A stretch of 64,000 bases of DNA from Stenomitos frigidus ULC18. GTDB taxonomy: Bacteria; Cyanobacteriota; Cyanobacteriia; Leptolyngbyales; Leptolyngbyaceae. The DNA is taken from positions 49,039 to 113,038 of the forward strand of contig NZ_PVWK01000062.1 of NCBI RefSeq assembly GCF_003003795.1. The letters run 5' to 3'. Made by a program: the position numbers and the translations under genes. Below, piece by piece: positions 11,013 to 18,758 of the stretch; within the stretch, counting starts at the first letter, position 1, and every line of letters begins with the position of its first letter. Under the pieces are notes generated by a model. The model saw only the letters and a list, made by a program, of their open reading frames with translations, was not told the origin of the DNA and searched no databases.

Positions 11013-11876
11013 TTGAACCACTTGCACGCTGCGGAATTACAGGAACTATTGACGATCGCCCGTAGCATTGGCTGGGGTGCTGCCGATATCTTGCTCAACG
11101 TTCAGCATTTAGATCTCAACGTTCAGGACTCAGGTGATGGCCCCGTTACGGCTGCCGATACGGCCGTTGATGCCTATATCCTCAACAATCTGCACGCTAG
11201 TTTGGGGAGGCGTGAGTTTGCGTATTTAACAGAAGAAACGTATAAAACACAGCCCCTGGAGGAACGGTTGTCGAAGCCGTTGGTCTGGGTTATTGACCCG
11301 CTTGATGGCACAAAAGATTTCATCAAGGGCACCGGAGAATATGCCGTTCATATTGCGTTGCTAGAGGACGATCGACCCGTGCTGGCAGTGGTGGCTTGTC
11401 CAGCCGCTGGGACGCTTTACTTTGCCACGTTGGGCGGCGGCACCTTTGTTGAGCGGCAACACGAAACACCAGTACCAATCCATGTCTCGCAACGAAAACA
11501 GTTGGCAGAACTGACGATCGTTGCCAGCCGTAGCCATCGAGATGAGCGCTTGAACCAACTGTTGCAACGCTTCCCTGTACAACAACAGCGATCGCGTGGG
11601 AGTGTGGGTGGCAAAATCGCCGCGATTCTAGAACAACAGGCAGATATCTACCTTTCGCTCTCTGGTACGTCTGCTCCTAAAGATTGGGATTTGGCGGCAC
11701 CGGAGTTAATCCTGACGGAGGCCGGAGGGCGCTTCACCCATTTTGATGGCTCGTTGCTGCACTACAACCAGGAGGATGTCAGCCAATGGGGTGGTCTGGT
11801 TGCCAGCAATGGGCACTGCCACGACCAGTTATGTGCTGAGGCAGTAAGGCTTTTGGCCGCGATCGATGCTCCGTAG
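11013..11876 (+). CDS. cysQ: 3'(2'),5'-bisphosphate nucleotidase / inositol monophosphatase-family protein (CysQ-like)
   Basis: A 287-residue Mg2+-dependent, Li+-sensitive phosphatase-fold protein. Metal-site motifs are visible: DSGDGPVTAADTAVD, the E of TEE, WVIDPLDGTKDFIKGTGEYA, and APKDWDLAAPELILTEAGG near the end. The family hydrolyses 3'-phosphoadenosine-5'-phosphate or inositol phosphates; the KDFIKG form of the second motif fits CysQ-type enzymes best. The start is TTG at 11013, since no ATG or GTG gives the expected N-terminus; CTCTCGGAG lies about 10 bases upstream. Confidence 0.88.
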   Translation: MNHLHAAELQELLTIARSIGWGAADILLNVQHLDLNVQDSGDGPVTAADTAVDAYILNNLHASLGRREFAYLTEETYKTQPLEERLSKPLVWVIDPLDGTKDFIKGTGEYAVHIALLEDDRPVLAVVACPAAGTLYFATLGGGTFVERQHETPVPIHVSQRKQLAELTIVASRSHRDERLNQLLQRFPVQQQRSRGSVGGKIAAILEQQADIYLSLSGTSAPKDWDLAAPELILTEAGGRFTHFDGSLLHYNQEDVSQWGGLVASNGHCHDQLCAEAVRLLAAIDAP

Positions 11877-11906
11877 CGATACTGTACCGAAACACCTCTA
11901 AGGAGC

Positions 11907-12037
11907 GTGGATTAAATAACATCGGTCATTCTCACGTAAGGGCTTAGCCTTCGGCAGGGTTGCCTTCGGCTACGGCAAGCGCTTTTACCCGAATGCTAAG
12001 CCCCTACAAAATTGTCGGTTTGATTAAATTCTCATTC
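11907..12037. repeat. Dispersed MITE-like repeat, copy 1
   Basis: It begins GTGGATTAAATAACATCGG and ends TTTGATTAAATTCTCATTCC, with internal inverted stretches (GGGCTTAGC and GCTAAGCCC). A second element at 13500-13594 shares both ends but has a different hairpin in between. The two termini are partly inverted relative to each other (GATTAAAT and ATTTAATC). It occupies the spacer between convergent genes. Confidence 0.6.
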
Positions 12038-12685
12038 CTAAGCTTGACGATGAGCAATGACTGCATAGAAGGGATCGCCACCACCCATACCAAAGAGCTG
12101 CATGATGCCGGGTGCTTGTGATTGTCGCGCCACGACTTCCGGCTTGGTGAATCCCGGCACTGACGTAAAATAACCTTCAACAAGTCTCACACGATCGCCC
12201 TCAGAGCCATCACGCCAGGCCTGAATCGCCTTTTGATAAAACATTCGGTTTGAGAAGCTGATGATGGCAACGCCACCGGGCTTGAGCACGCGGTGAATCT
12301 CGCTAAAAATGGCTTCGGGATATTGCATGTACTGCACAGAAACCGTATTCAGCACCGCATCAAAGGATTGATCATCTAGCGGCAGCGTCGGTTCCTGGTT
12401 CAAGTTCTGCACAAAGTAATGATCTAGCCGAGGGTTGCGCGCAAGTTCTTCACCATTGAGCCCATGCCCTTCGACGTGCGTAAACGCGATCGCCTCTGGT
12501 AAATGTGATACCCAGCTACTCATCAGATCCAGAACGCGCATGTCTGGCTGCAACCGTTCCTGATAGAGATCGGTCAACTGCTGGATAAAGCCTTCATCAA
12601 CATGGGTGACAAAACGCGGTTGCCCATAGAAGAAGCTATCGTTTGTATCGTCAAGTTTGGCGCGCTGTTCGGGGCGTAGCAGCAT
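12038..12685 (-). CDS. Class I SAM-dependent methyltransferase
   Basis: A 215-residue protein with the Rossmann methyltransferase motifs MRVLDLMSSWVSHLPE (motif I, with DLMSSW instead of the commoner GxGxG), HVEGHGLNGEELARN (motif II), LDDQSFDAVLNTVSVQYMQY (acidic motif III/IV) and EIHRVLKPGGVAIISFSNR (motif VI). The degenerate motif I with conserved Ser-Ser-Trp is a recognised subtype. The substrate is unknown; a small molecule is likely. It is a single gene, convergent with the cysQ-like gene. Confidence 0.85.
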   Translation of the reverse strand: MLLRPEQRAKLDDTNDSFFYGQPRFVTHVDEGFIQQLTDLYQERLQPDMRVLDLMSSWVSHLPEAIAFTHVEGHGLNGEELARNPRLDHYFVQNLNQEPTLPLDDQSFDAVLNTVSVQYMQYPEAIFSEIHRVLKPGGVAIISFSNRMFYQKAIQAWRDGSEGDRVRLVEGYFTSVPGFTKPEVVARQSQAPGIMQLFGMGGGDPFYAVIAHRQA

Positions 12686-12985
12686 GGTTTGTAGACAAGC
12701 GATTTGGATGAGGGGTTGACCTTGGATTATAAAGATATGTTAACAAAGTCCAGCCCGATCGCGCATCTCCAGACCTCTGAGGTCTAGCCCCCTGAATCCC
12801 CCTACTCGATCGGCCCCTGCGCGTTTGCCTGATGCTGCTTGGGATTGTCACAGCTTGTTCTTCCCTGGTGTTTGTGAAGTGTCTCTAGTTAGAGCTGTTT
12901 CAATCTGCGAGCAAGCTTTTGTCCGGAGCGTCTCAAAAGTTGCTGATCAGTGTCATAGCCATTGTTTTAGTGCCTGGGTTCGATC
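12686..12985. other. Intergenic region
   Basis: Upstream of the methyltransferase there is an AT-rich stretch near 12725-12745 (TTATAAAGATATGTT on the + strand) that may contain its promoter. The rest shows nothing recognisable; its right part may be the left flank of the IS630-type remnant. Confidence 0.25.
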
Positions 12986-13429
12986 GTGCCACCAAGAGTA
13001 CAACTCAAACCACATCTGACAGCTAGCGAAATCAAACACCTTTATCGGCATGCGCAGGACAAGATCGAAGCGCGTCGGTGGCACCTGGTACATCTGGTGG
13101 CGCAGCAATGGACGGTGAGACAAGCAGCGCAACTCATTGGGATGAACTATGACTATGCCAAGGAAATCATTGGCCGCTACAACCAACAAGGCCCTTTAGG
13201 CGTCAAAAACCGCAGTCAGCAAGGGCAACCGTCTCCACGATCGCTCCTTACGCCAGAACAACAGCAGGAACTCAAACAAGCACTTCAAGCAGCCTCACCA
13301 GACGGTGAACGCTGGACGGGGCCTAAAGTTGCCCGTTGGATCGCAGCGAAAACGGGTAAACAAGTCTGGGCACAACGTGGCTGGGATTACTTGCAACGGT
13401 TAAAAGATGAAGAGGATGCTTGTGATTGA
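12986..13429 (+). mobile_element. IS630-type transposase, N-terminal HTH part only
   Basis: The 147-residue frame (GTG start, MPPRVQLKPHLTASEI) has an HTH (QWTVRQAAQLIGMNYDYAKE), a linker GPLGVKNRSQQGQ, and a winged-helix region (WTGPKVARWIAAKTG, VWAQRGWDYLQRL). This is the DNA-binding N-terminal half, or orfA, of IS630-family transposases. The usual continuation with the DDE catalytic domain is absent: the frame stops after DEEDACD and no DDE text follows. It is therefore a remnant. Terminal repeats could not be assigned. Confidence 0.75.
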
Positions 13430-13499
13430 GCAAAGGACGGGGTGCGATTAGCAAAAGGCGTAAACGGTGCAAGCGGCTTCAGCGAGACAAGTAAGGATT

Positions 13500-13594
13500 G
13501 TGGATTAAATAAAATCGACGCATTATTTGCAGGTAGGGGCGCATGGCCCTGCGCTCCTACGGGAAACGCCGGAGTGATTAAATTCTTGTTCCTA
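13500..13594. repeat. Dispersed MITE-like repeat, copy 2
   Basis: It starts GTGGATTAAATAAAATCG, has an internal hairpin (GTAGGGGCGC...GCGCTCCTAC) and ends GTGATTAAATTCTTGTTCC. The ends match copy 1 at 11907-12037. Confidence 0.6.
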
Positions 13595-13638
13595 CGGTTA
13601 GTATGGCAATCTGCTACTGCCATACTAACCGTAGGAAC
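13588..13638. repeat. Perfect 21-bp inverted repeat with 9-nt loop
   Basis: The left arm 13588-13608 (GTTCCTACGG...TATGGCA) is the exact reverse complement of the right arm 13618-13638, with ATCTGCTAC as loop. It lies between the IS630-type remnant and a secreted-protein gene. It could be a strong hairpin in RNA, a small palindromic mobile element, or a terminator without a U-tract. Confidence 0.9.
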
Positions 13639-13746
13639 CTGGAGAGGCTCTGCGCGTCTACTCTACGAATAGGGAATTTTTGACCGTACGGCCTTGAGCC
13701 CGGTCAAATCTCGCTGTAGTTGTAGCTAACCAAAAGGCTAAAGAGT

Positions 13747-14208
13747 ATGAGTATAACGAAGGTTTTGGGATTGCTGGGTGTTGCAATGACGGCCGCCATG
13801 ACCGTGGTGGCACTACCCGCGATGGCACAAAGAGTCTGTATTGAGTCAGAGACAAACGGCAGAATCGTTTGTGGCAGAGTCATCAATGATGCTCGGTATA
13901 ACAACCGTGATGACGATCGCACCATCGATCGCTATGGCAACCGTGATAGGGATGTTAACAACTTTGATGAACGCTTCTATTTAACGGCTTACCCAGATGT
14001 GAAAGCAGCAGTTGCACGGGGACAGTTTAGAGATGGCTACGCGCATTATCAAAAGGCTGGGCGCTTTGAAGGCCGCTTTCCACGCTTTAATGAAGCTAGC
14101 TACTTAGCCAAAAATCCAGATGTCGCAGAAGCGGTGAGACGCAGAAGTATCCGTAGTGGCTATGAGCACTGGGTGAAAGTGGGTCGCTTTGAGAATCGCC
14201 AACTTTAA
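13747..14208 (+). CDS. Secreted small protein with two YLxxxPDV repeats
   Basis: A 153-residue protein. Residues 1-27 form a Sec signal peptide (hydrophobic LLGVAMTAAMTVVALPAMA, cut after AMA). A short Asp/Arg/Asn-rich linker follows. Then come two repeats of about 40 residues: FDERFYLTAYPDVKAAVARG..., ending HYQKAGRFEGR, and FNEASYLAKNPDVAEAVRR..., ending HWVKVGRFENR. Such repeats occur at the ends of cyanobacterial secreted and surface proteins; their role is not established. GGCTAAAGAGT precedes the ATG. Confidence 0.82.
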   Translation: MSITKVLGLLGVAMTAAMTVVALPAMAQRVCIESETNGRIVCGRVINDARYNNRDDDRTIDRYGNRDRDVNNFDERFYLTAYPDVKAAVARGQFRDGYAHYQKAGRFEGRFPRFNEASYLAKNPDVAEAVRRRSIRSGYEHWVKVGRFENRQL

Positions 14209-14397
14209 GCAAATTGCTGTAGGGATGCGGCAGTCTTGCCTACAGCAATTTAAATGACGGGTGATTGTATTTACGATCCTTGTTCTACCCTCACTCACAT
14301 GACAAACCAATTTGGCTTTTTGGAACTTGGAGAGTAGCATGGCATCTATGCATGCGGTTTGAAGACTCCATGCGGTACTGCTGCTTATTTTTTGAGT

Positions 14398-16473
14398 ATG
14401 ACTAGAGACCCAGGAATGCCTCACCGTAAGCCGTTGGGACGATCGCCAAAACCTAGAAAGGATGGAACGCGGCCTCAACCAGCAGGGTCTCATGCTATCC
14501 CTGTCTCTTCAGTATCGCAATCGCGGGCTCAGGCAAAAGGGGCAGACCTACCGGCTCGATCGCGTCCTGTGCCACCGCCACCGCCCAAACCAAACCAACA
14601 GCCGTCGCACCGATCAGTCAATCGATCGGGTAGTGATGAACCTGTGTTGGACACTTCGAAGACTCCCCGGCCACCACGTCGATGGCTAGGATGGCTATAT
14701 AGCTGGAAATTTTGGCTCCTAGCAACGGGTTTTGGCTGTGTCGGCACAGGCGCGCTGGCGTTAGCGCTGTTGCTTCAATTGCCAGGCTTACCCAACTGCC
14801 CAGCCATTTTTTGGCCCCTGGCTTCGGCGTCGTTGCGCTTTGAATGTGCACGCCTGGCAGCCAGTAAACAGACCTCAAACGATTTGCTGGAGGCGATCGC
14901 GTTGATCGATTCTCTGCCTCCAGACCACCCGCTGCGGGATGAGGCCGATCGACTAGTCGAGCTATGGTCGCTGGAGGTCTTGAAGCTGGCAGAAGCAGAT
15001 TTCAACGCTGGCAAGCTGAATGAGGCGATCGCGGCCGCACGGCGGCTTTCGCCTAAAGTTTCTGGCTACAAGCTGGTGGAAGAACGAGTGCAGCGCTGGC
15101 AAACCATTTGGTCTAAGGCCGAAACCATCTATCGCAAAGCAGAAGAGTCATTGCGAGACCTCGATTGGCGACAGGCTTTTTCTTATGCGGTGCGGCTGCT
15201 GGATATCGATAATAATTTCTGGCAGACGACGAAGTACAACGAACTCACGGGCAAAATTAACGGTTCGCGGGACGATGGTAATACGCTAGGCAAAGCGCAA
15301 CGCCTAGCCGATCAGGGTGGACTCACCAACTTGCTAGAAGCCATCAAGCTGGCGCAGTCGATTAACCCAAATAGCTATGTCCATCAAGCGGCTCAGAAGG
15401 CGATCGGAGAGTTTGGGCAAAAGATGCTTGATTTGGCACAGGTGATGCTCGATCGGCGCGATTTGCAGGGAGCGTTGAATGTGTTGAACAAGATTCCTGA
15501 CATCGCCAATTTGAACGAGCACGTGAAGGATCTGACGGTGCTGGCAAACGCCCAGTCTCAAGTCTGGCTAAACACGGTGCCTGACCTCGAAGAAGCCATT
15601 GCTCAGGCACAACGCATTCGCCCCGATCGACCGCTCTATCGCAGAGCACAGCAGCTGATTGTCCGTTGGCAACTTGAAATTGAGGCGATCGCGCAACTCG
15701 AAAAGGCGCGTATTATCTCGCAACCCGGCACCATTAGCGACCTCTCTGCAGCGATCGCAGAAGCCTCCACCATTTCCCGTTCCAACCCACGCTGGAATGA
15801 GGTGCAGAAACAGATCCAGAGTTGGACAGCGCAAATTCAAACCATTGAAGACCGTCCTATTCTCGATCAGGCAGAGCAAATAGCAGCGCAGGGTGATCCC
15901 ACGTCCTTACAAGCCGCTGTTGCCCAGGCAAACCAAATCACTCAGGGACGAGCACTTTACAAAGAAGCTCAGGGTAAAGCCCGTACCTGGACAGGGCAGA
16001 TTCAGCAAATTCAGGATCAGCCGTATCTCGATCGTGCGCGCGAATTTGCTAGCGCTGGCGATCTGACCGCAGCGATTCGAACGGCAGAACAAATTGGGGC
16101 TGGTCGATCGCTCTATGCCGATGCTCAGGTAGACGTAAAGCAATGGCGCAGTCAGCTACGCAACCAGGAACTGCAGGCACAAGCACAGCAAAATCTTCAG
16201 ACTGCTCGTCAGTTAGCAAATTCAGGTTCTCCAGACGGCTTGGCGAATGCAATCAGAACTGCCGATCAGGTGCCAGCGGATAGTGCCCTGCGATCGGAGG
16301 CTGATCATGCCATTACCGAATGGAGTACGCAACTCCTACAGGTAGCGAGAAGTCAAGCCGTCTACGATTTGCCAGGAGCGATCGCAATTGCTCAAAAGAT
16401 TCCTTCGCGCTCTGGCATCTACGCTGAAGCCCAGCAAGAAATCCAGGCCTGGAAACGGGCGATCGGGCAATAG
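14398..16473 (+). CDS. Large single-TM protein with C-terminal helical repeats
   Basis: About 691 residues from the ATG at 14398; a TTG at 14359 would add 13 residues and ATG 14416 would remove 6. The N-terminal 90 residues are Pro/Arg/Ser-rich and basic. A single TM segment follows (FWLLATGFGCVGTGALALAL). The rest is a string of roughly 45-residue helical repeats with the pattern (L)xxAIxxAxxIxxxxxxYxxAQxxIxxW, similar to the C-terminal repeats of cyanobacterial membrane kinases. The kinase-like protein at 52065-53876 carries the same kind of repeat. The basic tail should be cytoplasmic and the repeats periplasmic. Function unknown. Confidence 0.8.
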   Translation: MTRDPGMPHRKPLGRSPKPRKDGTRPQPAGSHAIPVSSVSQSRAQAKGADLPARSRPVPPPPPKPNQQPSHRSVNRSGSDEPVLDTSKTPRPPRRWLGWLYSWKFWLLATGFGCVGTGALALALLLQLPGLPNCPAIFWPLASASLRFECARLAASKQTSNDLLEAIALIDSLPPDHPLRDEADRLVELWSLEVLKLAEADFNAGKLNEAIAAARRLSPKVSGYKLVEERVQRWQTIWSKAETIYRKAEESLRDLDWRQAFSYAVRLLDIDNNFWQTTKYNELTGKINGSRDDGNTLGKAQRLADQGGLTNLLEAIKLAQSINPNSYVHQAAQKAIGEFGQKMLDLAQVMLDRRDLQGALNVLNKIPDIANLNEHVKDLTVLANAQSQVWLNTVPDLEEAIAQAQRIRPDRPLYRRAQQLIVRWQLEIEAIAQLEKARIISQPGTISDLSAAIAEASTISRSNPRWNEVQKQIQSWTAQIQTIEDRPILDQAEQIAAQGDPTSLQAAVAQANQITQGRALYKEAQGKARTWTGQIQQIQDQPYLDRAREFASAGDLTAAIRTAEQIGAGRSLYADAQVDVKQWRSQLRNQELQAQAQQNLQTARQLANSGSPDGLANAIRTADQVPADSALRSEADHAITEWSTQLLQVARSQAVYDLPGAIAIAQKIPSRSGIYAEAQQEIQAWKRAIGQ

Positions 16474-16506
16474 TTTTTTACGTAGTCGGCGGTGAGTCTC
16501 TGCAGC

Positions 16507-16553
16507 CATGACCTTCCTTGCCAGTAATCGAGGTTCAGTCAAGGAAAGTCATG
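16507..16553. terminator. Hairpin between convergent genes
   Basis: The left arm CATGACCTTCCTTG (16507-16520) pairs with CAAGGAAAGTCATG (16540-16553) with one mismatch across a 19-nt loop. It sits between the repeat-protein gene and the convergent amt gene, where a shared terminator is expected. There is no long U-tract. Confidence 0.45.
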
Positions 16554-16600
16554 TCCACAAATCATCCCAGATTAAATGATGCAACTAAAGCCAAATGGCC

Positions 16601-18208
16601 TTAATAAGGGGAGTCAACCACACCGCTAGAACTGGGAGCAGCCACGTCGACACGAGTCTCAGTCGCCGACTTGACGAAACCAGCATACGCTTCCATGCCA
16701 TGTTCGCCAATATCCAAACCTTGCAGTTCTTCCTCCGGTGATACTCGAATGCCCAGCGTTACCTTCAGTGCCAACAAGAAGAGCGTGGAAAGTACCACTG
16801 TGATGAGACCAACCAACGCAGCACCTACGAATTGAGTCCAAAGCTGCTCAAGTCCACCCCCTAAAAACAGACCCGCTTTCGGCCCAAGCCCTTCGGCATA
16901 CAGCTCTGTGCCAAATTTGGTGACACCAGGACCGGTCGCAAACAGACCGACCGCTAATGTCCCCCATACACCATTGACCAGATGAACCGAAACAGCTCCC
17001 ACCGGATCATCAACCTTGTTCTTGTCGAAGAACAAGACGGCATAAACTACCAGCACACCACCAATGGCACCAATAATCGCCGCAGCCCAGACCGGCACGA
17101 AAGCACAGGCGGCGGTAACTGCAACCAAGCCGGCCAGAATACCATTGATCACCATCGAGAGGTCGGGCTTGCCCAAGAGCAACCAGGCTGTAATGGTCGC
17201 CGCCAAGCCACCACAGGCCGCCGCGATATTCGTGGTCATAGCAATGTGTGCAATCAGTGAGCTCACACCCATCGTCGAACCCGGGTTGAACCCGAACCAA
17301 CCGAGCCAGAGGATTAAACAGCCGAGAGTAGCGATCGACAAATTGTGCCCTGGAAACGCATTGGCGGTGCCATCGCTGTTGTACTTCCCAATGCGAGGGC
17401 CCAGCAGTGCCGCACTCATCAAGGCTGCCCAACCGCCGACTGAATGCACCACTGTGGAACCCGCAAAGTCCCAGAAACCAGCGCCTGCTAGCAAACCGCC
17501 ACCCCAAACCATGTGACCTGTAATGGGGTACGCGATGCCCACCAGCAGCAAGCTGAAAATCAGAAAATCAACAAACTTGATTCGCTCTGCTACAGCACCC
17601 GAGACGATCGTGGCAGCCGTACCCGCAAAGACAAGCTGGAAGAAAAACTTCGCGAGCAACGGTACACCAGCCCAGCCGATGGCTTTGTAAGCACCCTGGT
17701 AAGCATCACCCGTCAGCGGGCTATTGTCCGCACCTGACAGGAAAAACAGACCTTCAGTGCCAAAAAACGGATTGCCATTGCCAAACATCAACCCCCAACC
17801 CAAGATCCAGAAGGCGATCGTAGACAAGGCAAACACAATTAAGTTTTTGGCGAGTACATTAACGGCGTTTTTCTGACGGCAAAACCCGGTTTCCAACATG
17901 CAGAAACCGGCATTCATGAAAAACACCAGCATGGCAGCGATCATGACCCACATGGTGTCCAGTACCACTTTCAGGCCACCGACGCTCTCAGCCACAGCTT
18001 CTAGCGTGGGCGCTTGAGCAGAAGCCGCGACACTCCAACCGACGACGATGAGCAGCGCTAGGGGAATACAAGCTTGCCAACTGGGCGCCAACCGTTTGCT
18101 AAGCCACTCAGGCGACAGCCAATGGCGATCGAGGCGGAGCGATTTTAAATGCATAGACAAGCGGCGGCGCCTCGGTTTCGATCGCGGCTTCAGCAAAAGT
18201 TTAGACAT
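16601..18208 (-). CDS. amt: Ammonium transporter, Amt family
   Basis: This membrane channel conducts ammonium/ammonia. The preferred start ATG at 18208 ([10 protein letters not shown]) gives 535 residues. A basic tail and a signal-like hydrophobic segment ending ASAQA precede the Amt core, as in cyanobacterial Amt1 proteins with a cleaved leader. Core features are [20 protein letters not shown] (TM1), the conserved Asp region [31 protein letters not shown] (first pore His), and [20 protein letters not shown] (second pore His). An upstream GTA-N8-TAC box suggests nitrogen control through NtcA. No glnK gene is adjacent. Confidence 0.95.
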   Translation of the reverse strand: MSKLLLKPRSKPRRRRLSMHLKSLRLDRHWLSPEWLSKRLAPSWQACIPLALLIVVGWSVAASAQAPTLEAVAESVGGLKVVLDTMWVMIAAMLVFFMNAGFCMLETGFCRQKNAVNVLAKNLIVFALSTIAFWILGWGLMFGNGNPFFGTEGLFFLSGADNSPLTGDAYQGAYKAIGWAGVPLLAKFFFQLVFAGTAATIVSGAVAERIKFVDFLIFSLLLVGIAYPITGHMVWGGGLLAGAGFWDFAGSTVVHSVGGWAALMSAALLGPRIGKYNSDGTANAFPGHNLSIATLGCLILWLGWFGFNPGSTMGVSSLIAHIAMTTNIAAACGGLAATITAWLLLGKPDLSMVINGILAGLVAVTAACAFVPVWAAAIIGAIGGVLVVYAVLFFDKNKVDDPVGAVSVHLVNGVWGTLAVGLFATGPGVTKFGTELYAEGLGPKAGLFLGGGLEQLWTQFVGAALVGLITVVLSTLFLLALKVTLGIRVSPEEELQGLDIGEHGMEAYAGFVKSATETRVDVAAPSSSGVVDSPY

Positions 18209-18253
18209 ACTTCTCAGCTTCCTCAGGTGAATGAAAACAGACATTAGCGGCAA

Positions 18254-18758
18254 GAACGCCAGCTAAAGCAAACCAAATAACTGCTCATAGATATCCACTT
18301 GCGCAATAATCTATGAGTTCCGTTAATTAGGAGTCAAAAAATCGCCCAGGTTAAATTCACTTGACGGTTTTATAAGACTGGAATAACGCTCATTCAATCA
18401 TTGCTAGTGCCAGGTTCTATCTGTCCATTCCATCAATCCACCAACAGTAATTCTGTATCGCGGGTTACGGCTGTCCAGACTGATTTACCGCAGCTAATCA
18501 TAAAGAACGGTCAATTGTCAGCGCCCAAGGCACAGGTCTGGCAAGACCAAAGGGTTTCCCAGAGGGTATCCTTAGCCTTTGTTCTGCTCTACACCCTTTT
18601 CTTAATAGAGCGATAGGACTTCGCAAACATCCTTGATCGGTTTTTGTGGTGTTTAATTCCGGCTCATGATGGAACAGAGGCTGATGCATTGAATCACCAA
18701 CAGCTGTTCCATTATCTTTCTTGCCTTATTAATCGATGCATCAGTCGTTGTTTACTGG
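18254..18758. other. Long upstream region of amt
   Basis: About 500 bp without a supported gene, between amt and the upstream UPF0182 gene on the same strand. Besides the NtcA-like box at 18455 it contains AT-rich stretches near 18325-18385 that could hold further promoter elements. A 63-codon minus-strand frame at 18498-18689 has no recognisable features. Confidence 0.4.
18455..18468. promoter_or_regulatory. Candidate NtcA box upstream of amt
   Basis: GTATCGCGGGTTAC matches GTA-N8-TAC, the binding site of the nitrogen regulator NtcA, 246 bp upstream of the chosen amt start. Read toward amt (minus strand), TGGAAT begins 22 bases after the box. That is the distance expected for a -10 element in class II NtcA promoters, although the hexamer is weak (TANNNT expected). 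Confidence 0.5.

Noticed and set aside
17064..17516. 150-codon plus-strand ORF
   Set aside because: Antisense shadow of amt.
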